From contig CM054059.1 in assembly GCA_028641055.1 (NCBI GenBank), positions 112,418,263-112,482,262 of the forward strand: a stretch of DNA of 64,000 nt, written 5' to 3'. Positions 1 through 11,555 of the stretch are shown here, piece after piece. Each line of letters opens with the position of its first letter. Position 1 is the first letter of the stretch. The stretch is from Alopecurus myosuroides. Lineage: Eukaryota > Streptophyta > Magnoliopsida > Poales > Poaceae. A model generated the notes under the pieces. The model worked only from the letters and a program-made list of their open reading frames with translations, was not told the DNA's origin and searched no databases. The position numbers and the translations under genes are program-made.

Positions 1-872
1 CGCTTATTTTGTCTGGGCCCTCTTGTCTGTGTCTATGCTTTGCTTCGCTCGCTGTGCACGTGCCGTCTGCTTCTGTGTCTTTTTAGTCCTTCTCGCCTGG
101 GCTTTCTCTCCTCGTTTTGTCCGGACGGATCCCCTCTGCGCCGCCCTCTTCCGCCCTTCGCTGGTTCCTCCGCTCGCCCTCTTCCAGATCGGGTATGTCT
201 GTGCTCCGGTGGCCAATCTGTGACACCCATCTTCGATTGCATCTGCGTTGTGTGTTGTCATTGACTTTGTACCCCCTTCCATCGTAGCTGCCATGCTGTA
301 GACACCGAGCTTCCCTCCGCTGGGCCATCAATCGAGAAGAGAGAGAAGAGGGGAAGTTGTCACCGTCGACCAACACCATGCCCATTCCGGAAACTCCTCG
401 GAGATCTGTCCAGGTCGAGAGGCGAGGAGGGATAAGGGGATTAGCCGGAAGGTGCCCTAGCTTCGAGCTACGGCGCCGAGAAGGTGGCATGGAGAGCAAG
501 AGGCTCTCCCACGGGGGTTGACAACGGGAGCGCGCCGGGGAGGAGCAGCACGGACTGCTTATGAGCTGCAAGGGGAGGCGTTCAGCCTAGCCTCCAATTG
601 TGGCAAAATATCCACATTGAGATGAGAGTTGACGGCCGACGGCGGAAATTGAGGTGAGGACCTGGATCCGTTCTTCCATTTTGTACCCAATATGCTTTTT
701 TCCTGATCTGATTTGCTCCTCCGATCTGGATGCAAAACGCAGACTACCATTGGTGTATTTTTTTCCGGTTTCCCATGTATTGCCTTTTCCGTGGAATTTT
801 TCTTTCTCTTATTTTCTTAAAAAAAAATTCTCAGAATCTACGGAAGTTTCTGTTATATTTGGCTACATGTTT
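1..872. other. Unassigned flank, pyrimidine-rich then AT-rich
   Basis: I recognise no gene here. Bases 1-250 are pyrimidine-rich on the plus strand, and 300-650 is GC-rich and could be degraded exon or leader sequence. Short ORFs occur in several frames on both strands without a convincing protein. It continues at 9402, because the TGTTT target duplication shows that the 873-9396 element was inserted into it. Confidence 0.4.
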
Positions 873-1921
873 TGATGTAGCCCACCCAACTCAACCAAGC
901 GCACCGATGAGAAGATCACGCACAAAGGCCATCCAGGATAAGGTGAACTCGCTCCTCTCGTTCTATACTTTCGGTCATGTGGAGGATGGTGCGCTACCTC
1001 ATGGTTCCACACTTTGCGTGCTCAGGTTCAAACCCACCACGGAGGCCCCAGAAAGCACCCAAAATGATGCGCAAGAAGATACGAAGGAGGGCGGAAGAAA
1101 CGGCATCACAATCGGAGTCCCGACGGAGAAGATAGGGGGAAAAGAGCCCCTCCCGGCCTCGGGATCCGGCCAGGCCGGCCTCCTCCCCCCCCCCCCAGGC
1201 CGGACCCCCAACAGAAGCAGCCGGCCAGGAGGCCGGGCTGCCTCCTCCCCACCCCGGCCCCAGGCCGGCCTCCCCCTCCAGGCCGCCTCCTGCGCCCACC
1301 CTGGCCCTAGGCCGGGCTCCAGGCCGGCCCCCAGGCCGGGGTGGACCCGAAAATGCCCGCAAATGACTCGTTTTCGCCCCCGTTTTCACCTGCTTCGACC
1401 CCCGGCTATATAAGGACGACCCCGAGCTAGATCTAGGGTTTTAGAGTTGAATTTAGAACATTTTGAGCTTAGCTCTCTTGTATCCCTCTTTGAGGAACTA
1501 CTCCTCCGGTGTGTACCGAGGAACGTATCAAGGCTACTCCTCCGACTTCGTCGAGGATCGTATCAAGGCACATCCCAACTACTTGTCCTCTCCCTATCGG
1601 GTTTCAGTCAAGAGTTGTCCAATCTTCCTCTCGTTATCTTGAGGTTATATTGGCGTAGTGGTACCGGCTACGGGTGTGAGACGGTTTGTATCAAGGTGAG
1701 TTCAGTTGGATCGATTGTTCCGTAGGCAGCCCTCGGGGCATAGTTGACGGGAGGTTGGATCTTTCGGTTCTTGCGATTTATCCCGATTTGTGTGTTGCCC
1801 CGCGTTCCCCCACGTTCCCCCTCGATTCCCCATCTCGTGTTCTTGCCGTTCTTCGTGTTCTTCGTTTGTTCTTCGTCGATTCGTGAAGATCGGGCCAATC
1901 TAGGAGTCCAACTCCATATCA
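873..1921 (+). repeat. 5' LTR of the 873-9396 element
   Basis: It starts TGATGTAG and ends ATATCA. It matches 8270-9396 along its whole length apart from a GC-rich duplication missing here. A TATA-like stretch (GGCTATATAAGG) lies near 1403-1414, with transcribed sequence expected about 30 bases downstream. It contains repeated GGCCGG-rich tracts at about 1165-1345. Confidence 0.95.
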
Positions 1922-1923
1922 TC

Positions 1924-1936
1924 TGGTATCCAGAGC
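1924..1936 (+). other. Primer binding site, initiator-Met tRNA type, with one extra base
   Basis: TGGTATCCAGAGC follows the 5' LTR by two bases. The usual initiator-methionine tRNA site is TGGTATCAGAGC, so there is one extra C here. That change would weaken priming and fits a dead copy. Confidence 0.8.
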
Positions 1937-3118
1937 TAGATTGACACGAATCCGACACCCCATCCCCTCCCCTACCACCAATTTTTCTTCTATCCACCAT
2001 AAATTCGAAAATTTCACAAAAATAGCCACAAAGGGATTTCGACCGATCTGTTGATTCGTTGAGTTTTTCGTGGTTTTGCTTCACAGATTTATTGCCAAAT
2101 TCCATTCCCCATCTTTCCATTCAGCCACTTTTCCCAAATTCGCCCAAAAAATTTCTTGATTTTGAAGGAATTTCGAATTTGAGCCAAAATCTCAGAAAAT
2201 CTAAGCTCTTCGATTTCCCGACAGATTTTGAAACTTGTTTTTCTTTGTCGTTTTTTATCCGAATTGAGTGCAACAAAGTGCTACGCGACGCCCACGACAT
2301 CACCTACGCTTCCACATCAACGGATCTCCACGACATCGACTCCCCGACGGCCGCAAGTCCGTGATCATCAATAAGAGAGGTATAACTTGCTTCCGCTTGA
2401 ACAACCCCACCCAATTGTGTTACTTACCTATTCGGACTAGTTCTTTTTACACCGCTTGGCATCGCATTTGTGGCATCGAGAGTGCGAAGTTAGCGCTTGT
2501 GAGAGATTAGCTACAAGTAGGCATTGGCACTTTGGAATCCGTCAAAAAGAGAGAAAAAAAGAGAAAATAGAAAAAGAAGCAAAAGGATCGGTTCCAATTG
2601 CTTTCCATTGTAGGAACGTCTAGCATTGCGTCGCAAAAGAGAAAGAGTGACCGATTGCCACGGTGCGAATCTTGTTGCCTTTTAAAATTTGCGGTTTGAG
2701 CTAGCGTCCTCTTTGAGTTAGTGTGGCATTGAGCATTAGTCTACGCTAGGTCCATTTCGCTCATCGCTCGTCCATTGGTCGCACTAACCCCATTTTTCCC
2801 TTGCGTGTGTGTGTTCAACCATATTTCCATCCTATAGGTTTGGTTTTTGTGCTAACTTTTCTTTGAACCTTTTCCACGATTGACAACAAACTTTTCTTCG
2901 GTTTTGTCGATTTTTCCTCGCCACTTTCCTAACCTTTTTGCCTTCCATATAAAGTGTGTGTGTTGTCGTTTGCAGTTTCTTTCGATCTTTTTGGATTCGC
3001 TCTTGACATACCGCCCTACACCTAGGCTCGTCCACTAGCCTCAATACAACCAAGAAAGGTAACGTTGGGTAAGTGAGGCGTCCATTTCTTCAATATCACC
3101 CTTGTGTGTGTTTTTGAA
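1937..3118 (+). other. Untranslated leader of the 873-9396 element
   Basis: This is 1.2 kb between the primer binding site and the gag start, AT-rich, with scattered stops and no convincing ORF. I see no extra gene. Confidence 0.7.
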
Positions 3119-3790
3119 ATGGCTAGGGAAGGAGTATTCACAAGTCCGAGCTCGGAAGACGAAGGCAATCCATTCTACAATGACAATGCTTACGCCAACT
3201 TCGTCACCCACAATGACCACTTCCAACTCCGCAAACTCATCAAGGACGGGTTGCAACGCTATGAGCGTCGACTCCAAGAGCAAGAGGCTCGATTGAATGA
3301 TCAAATGACGCGCATCAACATCAACTTGGCTAATCTTGCCAATCGTCGTCATTCATCATCGTCCTCAAGGTCTCGTCGCTCAAGCCACCGCAATCAAGAT
3401 CCTCACCAACCTTGTCGCCATGATCGCCACGATCGCCATGATCGCCACAACGTGGAGGAGGGTGGACAACCTCAACAACCACCACCTCCTCCACAACCTC
3501 AACAACCTCCGCGACGCAATTGGTATGAGGATAGCTCGCCATCACCACCACCTCGACATCGCCAAGGCCGTGGTGACCCTCTTCAACAACCGCAACGCCC
3601 GAACCTTCGACAACACCATCATCCTCCACCTCCACAAGGCCACGCTCAAGACTATGGCCACAATGATTTCGTGGAAGATGCTCGTCAACATCGAAGGCCA
3701 CCTAGGCGCCATGCGCGTCCAAACAACATTGACCGCCAAGAACATGATCATCCTCAACACCCCGAGATGAACAAGTGCTTCCGCAACACC
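3119..3790 (+). pseudogene. gag: gag, N-terminal part (frame 1 of the broken polyprotein)
   Basis: Gag packages the element RNA into cytoplasmic particles. I place the start at the ATG at 3119 (MAREGVF) rather than the upstream in-frame ATG at 3104, because the protein looks natural from there. An acidic start is followed by a helical segment rich in Arg, Glu and Gln. A long low-complexity region comes next, rich in His, Gln, Pro and Arg, including a tandem His-Asp-Arg motif near 3418-3450. The frame is lost near 3780 and the gag sequence continues in the frame of 3775-5973. Confidence 0.85.
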
Positions 3791-5973
3791 CTCGCCAAGA
3801 ACAAGAACGTCCTCGACAACATCACAATGGCCATGATGATAGTGAACGCCGTGAAGCTAGGCTCCGTCACCACCAACAACCACCACCTAATGACCACCGG
3901 CGTCATCCTCCCCATCATGATTGCCACCGCCAAGACAATGAGGATGACCCCTATGATGATTCACCTCCCATTTATGATGAAGACCCCCATGAGCGCCAAC
4001 ATGAGCGTCCCCATCGTCCGCAAGAGGACAACAACATGAGTGCTCTTCGTTTCAATGTCCCCAAGTTCAATGGTGAGAATGATCCCGAAGACTATCTTGC
4101 TTGGGCTCTCAAGGTTGACAAGATCTTCGGCATTCACAATTTCACCGACAAGAAGATGTTTGCTCTAGCATCTTTGGAATTCGAAGGCTATGCACTCTTA
4201 TGGTGGGATCGTCTACAAGACGAACTAGTCCGCAATCTCATTGCTCCTATTGCCACTTGGAATGAGATGAAGCAATTCATGCATGCTAGATTCGTTCCTC
4301 CTCACTACAAGCGTGACCTCTTCAAGAAGCTCCAAGAACTTCGTCAGGGTGTGAAGTCCGTTGATGAGTACTACAAGGAAATGGAAACATCCTTGATTCG
4401 AGCTCATGTGATAGAATCTCAAGAGCAAACAATGGCCCGTTTCCTCAATGGCCTCAACTATCCTATAAGGAAGATCGTCGAGTATCAACCGTATGACAAC
4501 ATTGTAGCCCTTGTCCACCAAGCTCTCAAGGCGGAACGCCAAATTGCGGAAGATCTCAAGTATAGCAAGCAAAAGGCTTTCTTCAACTCAAGACCATCAT
4601 CCTCATCTCCAATGACACAAGTTCCTCCTCCAACTACCACCAAGAGCAACACTCGAGCCTCTAGTTCTCCCAACAAGTCTTCCCAACCATTCAAGAAGCA
4701 AGTGCCTCCCACCTCATCCTCAAGCGCTCCTCAAGTCAAGTCAAGCACTATTACTTGCTTCAAGTGTGGTGGTAGTGGACACAAGTCCTTTAAATGTTCC
4801 AACAAGATGATCATGATTTTCAACCAAGACGGTGAACGTGATTCTATGAGCGAAGGCGAATACTATGCCTTGCATCAAGTTGCTCTCAACTCTTTGGACG
4901 TCCCCAACGATGATGAAGAAAGTGTGTATTGCGATGAGGACAAGAATCCATCGCTAGTGGTAACAAGAGTCCTCACTACTTATCCTCAAGATGAGCATGA
5001 TCAACGGTGCAATCTCTTTCAAACAAGAGCCGGTATTGATGGCAAGTCAATCAAGGTCATCATCGATGGTGGAAGTTGCCACAACTTGGCTAGCAAAGAG
5101 CTTTGCGACAAACTCAAATTACCTTACAAGCAACATCCTCATCCATACCATGTCCAATGGCTTAGTGACTCCGGCACCTTCAAGATTCAACACATGGTCT
5201 CCGTGAATTTCAAGATTGGTCCCTATGAAGACACGGTAGATTGTGACGTTGTTCCTATGACCGTGTGTCATCTTATTCTTGGTCGACCTTGGCAATACGA
5301 CAAGAGTGATATCCATGATGGGCGTACAAATCACTATAGCTTCAAGTGGAATAACAAGATATTTGTGCTTCGTCTCATGTCTCCTAGCCAACTGATCGCC
5401 GACAACGCCAAGACTCTTGCACGTAAACAAGAAGAGCTCAAATCTCGTGAGATGAGTGGTGAGAGAGTGATCCACCAAAAGGAGAGTGAGAGCCACAAGC
5501 CAAATATGAGTGGAAAAATTCCGAGTGTTGCCAAAGGCCTTGCCTTACTTGCCACCAAAAGAGAGATGCGAGAGTTACGAGATGACCCAACCATACTTCA
5601 CTTTGTCCTATTGTGCAAAGGGGAAGCACTTGAAACTAACGACATGACAAATTTTCCTCCATCTTTGTTGCCTTTGTTGAAGGAATTTGAAGACGTCTTT
5701 CCCGATGAGCTCCCTCCGGGACTTCCTCCCCTTCGAGGAATCGAGCACCGCATTGACCTCATTCCGGGCGCGCCCCTTCCAAACAGCGCTCCTTACCGCA
5801 CCAACCCCGAGGAGACTAAGGAGATTGAGCGCCAAATCCAAGAGCTACTAGAAAAAGGTTTTATTCGCGAATCCCTTAGCCCTTGTGCCGTGCCGGTTAT
5901 CCTTGTTCCAAAAAAAAGATTCTACTTCCCGCATGTGTATGGATTGTCGGCCTATCAATGCTATCACCGTTAG
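3775..5973 (+). pseudogene. gag-pol: gag core, zinc knuckle, protease and start of reverse transcriptase
   Basis: This open frame of 732 codons continues the broken polyprotein. After more His/Arg/Pro-rich sequence, the conserved gag core begins near residue 88 (MSALRFNVPKFNG). A CCHC zinc knuckle, CX2CX4HX4C, starts at Cys328 and binds nucleic acid. The aspartic protease site is Asp431 in the motif VIIDGGSCHN; the family usually has DTG or DSG. The last 70 or so residues are the start of reverse transcriptase, ending at VPKK. The frame is lost in a run of eight A near 5910-5918 and the domain continues in the frame of 5885-7657. Confidence 0.9.
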
Positions 5974-7657
5974 ATATAGACATCCTATTCCTAGGCTCGA
6001 TGACATGCTTGATGAATTGAGTGGTGCTACTATATTTTCCAAAATTGATCTTAAAAGTGGTTACCATCAAATTCGTATGAGTATAGGTGATGAATGGAAA
6101 ATCGATTTCAAAACAAAACTTGGTTTGTATGAATGGCTTGTTATGCCCTTTGGTCTTTCGAATGCCCCATCTACTTTCATGCGTCTCATGAATGAAGTAT
6201 TGCGTCCTTTCATTGGCAAATTTGTTGTGGTTTACCTCGACGATATTCTCATTTATAGCAAATCTTTGGAAGATCACCTTGATCATGTTTCACAACTATT
6301 GTTGGCTCTTCGCAACGCAAAACTTTTCGCCAATCTTTCCAAATGCAATTTTTGCACCAACAAGATTGTTTTCTTGGGTTTTGTGATCTCTTCCAATGGT
6401 ACTGAAGTAGATAACAAGAAGATTGAGGCAATTAGGAATTGGCCCAACCCTACCTCCGTGGGTGAGATAAGGCTCTTTCATGGCCTTGCCGGTTTCTATC
6501 GCCGCTTTGTCAAAGATTTTTCAACTATTGCTTGCCCTTTGAATGAACTTACCAAAAATAATGTACCTTTTGTTTGGGGAAATGCGCAACAAAAAGCTTT
6601 CGACACACTTAAGAAATGCTTAACCGAAGCTCCTTTGCTTGTCTTACCGGATTTTGATAAAACTTTTGAGATTGAATGTGATGCTAGTGGTATAGGAATT
6701 GGTGGAGTTCTCATGCAAAACGGACGCCCCGTTGCTTACCATAGTGAAAAACTTGATGGTGCTAAACTCAATTACCCCATCTATGATAAGGAACTTTTTG
6801 CTTTGGTTAGAGTGCTAGAAGTTTGGCAACACTACCTTTGGCCAAAAGAATTTGTCATTCATTCCGATCACGAATCATTGAAATACTTGAAAAGCCAAAC
6901 CAATTTGAACAAGAGGCATGCTAAGTGGGTAGAATTCATTGAATCTTTTCCTTATGTCATTAAGTACAAGAAAGGTAAAGAGAATGTGGTAGTCGATGCC
7001 TTGTCTAGGAAAGAGTGCCTTCTTACACATCTTGACATCAATGTGATTGGTTTGGATGAGATCAAAGACTTATATGCTTCCGATACTTTCTTTGGTCCTA
7101 TATTTGAGAAATGCTTGCCTAACCGAGGTTTCGATGATTACTATCTTCACAAAGGGTTTTTGTTTAAGGCTAACAAATTGTGTATCCCCGAGTCCTCTCT
7201 TCGTTTGTTCTTATTGAAGGAATCACATGAAGGAGGTCTCATGGGACACTTTGGACGCGACAAGACCTATGCCATGCTCTCCACCAACTACTATTGGCCC
7301 AAGATGAAGCATCAAGTTGAGAGACACGTCAAGAGATGTTCTACATGCCTCCGAGCTAAGTCCACTTCCAACCCCCATGGTCTTTACATGCCATTACCTA
7401 TCCCACATGCACCTTGGAGTGATATTAGCATGGACTTTGTGTTAGGCCTCCCACGAACTAAAACCAACATGGATTCAATCTTTGTAGTTGTGGATCGTTC
7501 TCTAAGATGGCACATTTCATTCCTTGCAACCGAACCGACGATGCTTCACATGTTGCTACTTTGTTTTACAGGGAAATTGTGCGTTTACATGGTGTACCTA
7601 CTTCCATTGTCTCGGACCGCGACGTCAAGTTCACCTCCTACTTTTGGAAGACATTGA
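5885..7657 (+). pseudogene. pol: Reverse transcriptase, RNase H and integrase N-terminus
   Basis: The meaningful part is about 5915-7500. The reverse transcriptase catalytic motif YLDD is at residues 117-120. The RNase H domain starts with the catalytic Asp at residue 266 (ECDASG). The integrase zinc-binding HHCC module lies at about 449-494 ([17 protein letters not shown]). The first integrase catalytic Asp is residue 517 (SMDFVLG). Near 7500 the frame shifts, so the remaining residues are out of frame and the integrase continues in the frame of 7507-7818. Confidence 0.92.
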
Positions 7658-7818
7658 TGGCCAAGCTCGGCGTCAAGCTACTCTTCTCCACCGCCTACCA
7701 CCCAGAAACGGATGGACAAACCGAGGTCGTCAACCGCACACTCTCTTCACTACTTCGAGCATTGATCAAGCCCAACTTGAAGAATTGGGAGGAATGCTAC
7801 CAAGAAGAGTCCCTTTGA
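7507..7818 (+). pseudogene. pol: Integrase catalytic core, second half
   Basis: In this frame the second catalytic Asp is residue 37 (VSDRDVKF) and the Glu is residue 73 (DGQTEVVN). They are separated by 35 residues, the canonical DD35E spacing. The frame runs into a TGA at 7816-7818. Several conserved integrase residues normally present here are missing, which points to a small internal deletion near 7805 combined with a frame change. Confidence 0.9.
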
Positions 7819-8272
7819 GATCGTCTACGGCTTCAACCCCAACACCGCCCTCGACATACATCCTTTGCCTCTACGCGAGCGAGCAAACATGGACATCGAC
7901 AAGCGCACCGACTACATCAAGAAGCTACATGATTCCACAAGAGCTACGCTTGAGAAGCATTCCGAGCACCGAGCCTCTATCATGAACAAGAACAAGAAAC
8001 CCATGGTGTTCCAAGAAGGTGACCTCGTGTGGCTACACTTGCGCAAGGACCGTTTTCCCGAAGAGCGCAACTCCAAGCTCAAGCCAAGAGGCGACAGCCC
8101 CTTCAAGGTCATCAAACGCATCAACAACAACGCCTACAAGCTCGACTTACCGCAATACAAGTACCTCGTCCACAACTCCTTCAATGTCAAGGACCTCTCT
8201 CCCTTCCATGGATACCCAAGTGATGAAGACGACGCCGAGTCGAGGTCGACTCTTTTTCAGGGGGGGAGATGA
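7819..8272 (+). pseudogene. pol: Integrase C-terminal domain, ending in the first bases of the 3' LTR
   Basis: Integrase homology resumes immediately after the break (FEIVYGFNP) and runs through the C-terminal barrel region (FQEGDLVWLHL, KLKPRGDSPFKV) and the HNSFNVKDLSPFHGY motif. The frame stops at 8270-8272, where the TGA is the first codon of the LTR. A run of seven G at 8260-8266 lies just before the stop. With one base fewer the frame would continue into the LTR. No chromodomain is seen before the LTR. Confidence 0.88.
8259..8269 (+). other. Polypurine tract
   Basis: The purine run AGGGGGGGAGA lies directly against the 3' LTR and would prime plus-strand DNA synthesis. It overlaps the G-run that shifts the pol frame. 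Confidence 0.85.
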
Positions 8273-9396
8273 TGTAGCCCACCCAACTCCACCAAGTGCA
8301 CCGATGACAAGATCACGCGCAAAGGCCATCCAGGATAAGGTGAACTCGCTCCTCTTGTTCTATACTTTCGGTCATGTGGAGGATGGTGCGCTACCTCATG
8401 GTTCCACACTTTGCGTGCTCAGGTTCAAACCCACCACGGAGGCCCCGGAAAGCACCCAAAATGATGCGCAAGAAGATACGAAGGAGGGCGGAAGAAACGG
8501 CATCGCAATCGGAGTCCCGACGGAGAAGATAGGGGGAAAAGAGCCCCTCCCGGCCTCGGGAGCCGGCCAGGCCGGCCTCCTTCCCCCCCCCCCCCCCAGG
8601 CCGGACCGCCAACAGAAGCAGCCGGCCTGGAGGCCGGCCTGCCTCCTCCCCACCCCGGCCCCAGGCCGGGCACCCAACAGAAGCAGCCGGCCTGGAGGCC
8701 GGCCTGCCTCCTCCCCACCCCGGCCCCAGACCGGCCTCCCCCTCCAGGCCGCCTCCTGCGCCCACCCTGGCCCTAGGCCGGGCTCCAGGCTGGCCAGGCC
8801 GGCCCCCAGGCCGGGGTGGACCCGAAAATGCCCGCAAATGACTCGTTTTCGCCCCCGTTTTCACCTGCTTCGACCCTCGGCTATATAAGGACGACCCCGA
8901 GCTAGATCTAGGGTTTTAGAGTTGAATTTAGAACATTTGGAGCTCAGCTCTCATGTATCCCTCTTTGAGGAACTACTACTCCGGTGTGTACCAAGGAACG
9001 TATCAAGGCTACTCCTCCGACTTCGTCGAGGATCGTATCAAGGCACATCCCAACTACTTGTCCTCTCCCTATCAGGTTTCAGTCAAGAGTTGTCCTATCT
9101 TCCTCTCGTTATCTTGAGGTTCTATTGGCGTAGTGGTACCGGCTACGGGTGTGAGACGGTTTGTATCAAGGTGAGTTCAGTTGGATCGATTGTTCCGTAG
9201 GCGGCCCTCGGGGCATAGTTGACGGGAGGTTGGATCTTTCGGTTCTTGCGATTTATCCCGATTTGTGTGTTGCCCCGCGTTCCTCCACGTTCCCCCTCGA
9301 TTCCCCATCTCGTGTTCTTGCCGTTCTTCGTGTTCTTCGTTCGTTCTTCGTCGATTCGTGAAGATCGGGGCAATCTAGGAGTCCAACTCCATATCA
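8270..9396 (+). repeat. 3' LTR of the 873-9396 element
   Basis: It begins TGATGTAG and ends ATATCA. It is 78 bases longer than the 5' LTR, mainly because of a 65-bp tandem duplication at 8598-8727. The first 200 or so bases carry an open frame continuing pol (MTRSRAKAIQDKVNSLL). Confidence 0.95.
8598..8727 (+). repeat. 65-bp tandem duplication in the 3' LTR
   Basis: Two near-identical GC-rich units, 8598-8662 and 8663-8727, each contain the AACAGAAGCAGCCGGC motif. The 5' LTR holds one equivalent unit, so the duplication arose after or during this insertion. Confidence 0.9.
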
Positions 9397-9401
9397 TGTT
9401 T

Positions 9402-10424
9402 TCCAGCTTTCCACATCTGATTTTATTAATTTTTCCATCCTGATTTGGTTGATGGGAATAGTGTTGTTGTGCATTCTTGGGAAGGCCGGGGGCAATGGCG
9501 ACGGTGAGGAGGTTGAGGACAGAAGGAGTGGAGGCGTTAATGTCTGGCACCTCACCGGCTTCCCAGTAGGCAGCGTGTGGTTTGAGCTGGCAGCCCAGTT
9601 CTGCAACAACGATGGTCGCGCCCCTCCGACCTGTCGCTCCTCCACTGGGCCGCCTCGTTTCAAAGACGGAGGAGGTGCGCAGCGCACTGCCAGTCTCCAA
9701 CCACGGCCTCTCCTACAGCCCGCAGGACGTGGGCCCTCGTGATCGTTGCTGTCAAAGCTACACGTGACCTCCTCAGTAAGCTCCTCTGCGATTGCGGCGC
9801 CGTCCTGCTCGCCGACAACAAAAACATGACGCCGGCGCGGACCACAGATCTGGTGGACTACCTCTGCTGACAAAAGGCGGATGACCTCGGCAGCATCCAC
9901 GCCGTCGGTCTTGCACGGCGTGACGCTTACCAGCCACGAGGCGTTCTCCTGCCGGGCCTCTTCTGGGCGCTGCGGATCGTCGGCCGCGGCCCGCGTGGAT
10001 GAGCAGGAGTGCACGTGCAAGCTGTAGTAGCTCGTGGCAGATCCTGGAACAGGCCACCCTCTTCGGCTTGGGCGACGGCGGCAGTACAACGTGAGCCTGA
10101 TGATGAGGCTCGCCAAGGTGTTTGGCCTGCTCGCCACTGGCTGGCGATGAGAAGGCAGGGAGGCTGGTTTACAAGCACCTCGTGGAGATCTCGCCTGACC
10201 ACGGGCTGGGCGTGTCCAGGTTCCCGGCCGTCGACATGAGGCTGCTACGACGGCTCGTACACGACTCAATTGTGATGTGTTTAGAAATTTGCAATATAAA
10301 AAAGGATTCTTTTCCTTGATCTTGATGGGCTGTGTTTGGAAAATTTCCCTCTTGATTCATGCTCAATTTATGTCGTGTATAACACAAGTGTTTATCTTTT
10401 TTTATATGGATCCTAAATTCTATT
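9402..10424 (+). pseudogene. Unassigned GC-rich gene-like relic
   Basis: This stretch resumes the segment that ended at 872. From 9480 to 10260 it is GC-rich and looks coding. An ATG at 9495 opens a short frame (MATVRRLRTEG) that soon stops, and other frames stay open for short runs, for example about 10080-10270 with VYKHLVEIS and HGLGVSRFPAVD. A 291-codon minus-strand frame over 9394-10269 also exists but looks like a shadow of GC-rich DNA. I do not recognise the protein. Frequent frame changes suggest a decayed gene. From 10270 the sequence is AT-rich up to the Mutator-like element. Confidence 0.3.
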
Positions 10425-10522
10425 GGGTTTTTTATCGAATTGCCCACAGCGGTCCACTACTACTCAGTTTTACCCATAGCGCCGAATGGTGCTCAGTTTT
10501 GCCCCTAGTCCGTGCGCAACTA
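10425..10522 (+). repeat. Left terminal inverted repeat of the Mutator-like element
   Basis: It pairs with the reverse complement of 14002-14099. Shared blocks include TCAGTTTTACCC and CTCAGTTTTGCCCCTAGT, separated by diverged spacers. Confidence 0.85.
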
Positions 10523-11165
10523 CTATGGAGAGGCCGAAACGGTAAGTTTGGAGTCGAATCCGTTTCGCAAAGTGGGTCCGAGGAGTCAGACTCCGTTTCG
10601 CGAAGTGGGTCCGGGTGGGACTGCGAAGTTCGTTGAAACCGTCCGGAGCTTACAGGTGGGACCGCGCAGTTAGTTGACTATGCTGAATAGTCCACACCCG
10701 AGCTTCCCGCCACCACCGTCGTGTGCTGCCGCTCTCGTCGCCGCCACCGCCACACCACCCCTGCTGCGCCACGAGCACCTGCGGCACCACCACCACCTGC
10801 GGCACCACCACCACCTGCTCCACCGCCACCTGATCCTCAGCTAGCACCCCACCGCCACCTGTGTTGCAGCCAGCAGCACCCCACCGCTGGGTTCGGCTTG
10901 GGGGGGCGAAAAGGCGGGGCAGCCCACGCGGGCCAGCGCTGTCAGCGACGCGTGGAAAAACCGCGTCCCCCCACGTCGGTCAAAGGCTGCCGGAGTAATG
11001 GCGTGGACGGCAGCGACGGCACGCGCGACATAGTAAATGCCCCACCAGGGCTACAAAAGGCCCCTCGCCGCTCGCCGCTCTCCCCATTCTCGTCGTTCAT
11101 CTCCTCGCCCTCACCGCACTCACTCTCATCGCCCTCGACGCACTTCACCTAGACACCCCTTGACG

Positions 11166-11555
11166 ATGCCTCGCCGGCTTCGTGCCTGTCGCAACTCGCC
11201 GTTGTACTGCCGATCCGCGGCCGCAACGCGGGGCCACAGTGACGTCGATAGCGACAACGAGTTCCACTACGAGGAGAACGAGGAGAACGCAGGAGGAGGC
11301 AGCGCCCGAGCAACAGCCGCCGCAGAAGGAGGCGGCGCCCGAACAGCGCTGGGGAGGCGGCAGCCAATCTGGCCCGAGCAGCACGCGGCGATCCACTCGT
11401 TCGAAACATGGCGCAACAAGGATGCTTTCCACCGGGTCCGCGCTGGTCTCGAGGAGGCGGCGGCAGTGGCCGAGGCTGCCACTGTTCGTGCATGCTTGGA
11501 GACCCACCAGAGGGAGGAGGCGGAGCGCCAAGTCTACCGGCAACTTATAGGGTGA
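11166..11555 (+). CDS. Hypothetical protein, 129 aa, carried by the Mutator-like element
   Basis: I do not recognise the family. I start at the ATG at 11166; the frame is open from 11037, but the upstream part is Arg/Ser/His-rich leader-like sequence. A TACAAAAGG motif near 11052 could be a weak TATA box. The protein has a basic N-terminus, a short acidic stretch (SDVDSDNEFHYEE), an Ala/Gly-rich linker and a helical C-terminal half rich in Glu, Ala and Arg containing EAAAVAEAATVRACLETHQ. The stop is at 11553-11555. High GC at third positions is typical of grass genes. It may be a captured gene fragment; expression is unknown. Confidence 0.4.
   Translation: MPRRLRACRNSPLYCRSAAATRGHSDVDSDNEFHYEENEENAGGGSARATAAAEGGGARTALGRRQPIWPEQHAAIHSFETWRNKDAFHRVRAGLEEAAAVAEAATVRACLETHQREEAERQVYRQLIG

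Larger units (their letters stand above)
873..9396 (+). mobile_element. Complete but defective Ty3/gypsy retrotransposon, chromovirus, perhaps CRM-like
   Basis: The order is 5' LTR 873-1921, primer binding site, leader, gag, protease, reverse transcriptase, RNase H, integrase, polypurine tract and 3' LTR 8270-9396. That order, with integrase last, is the Ty3/gypsy order. The 5-bp direct repeat TGTTT at 868-872 and 9397-9401 is the target site duplication and fixes both ends. The reading frame is broken near 3780, 5915, 7500 and 7810, so this copy cannot make its polyprotein. The 3' LTR retains an open continuation of the pol C-terminus, as described for CRM-clade chromoviruses; the CRM placement is inference. 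By eye the LTRs differ at about 2-2.5% of sites outside one tandem duplication. Confidence 0.95.

Noticed and set aside
994..1389. Gly/Arg-rich minus-strand ORFs in both LTRs of the first element (also 8391-8864).
   Set aside because: They are produced by the GGCCGG-rich repeats in the LTR and differ in length only because of the tandem duplication.
9394..10269. A 291-codon minus-strand ORF.
   Set aside because: Composition is skewed towards Arg, Pro and Ser, and the stretch overlaps plus-strand gene-like pieces. It most likely is a shadow of GC-rich DNA.
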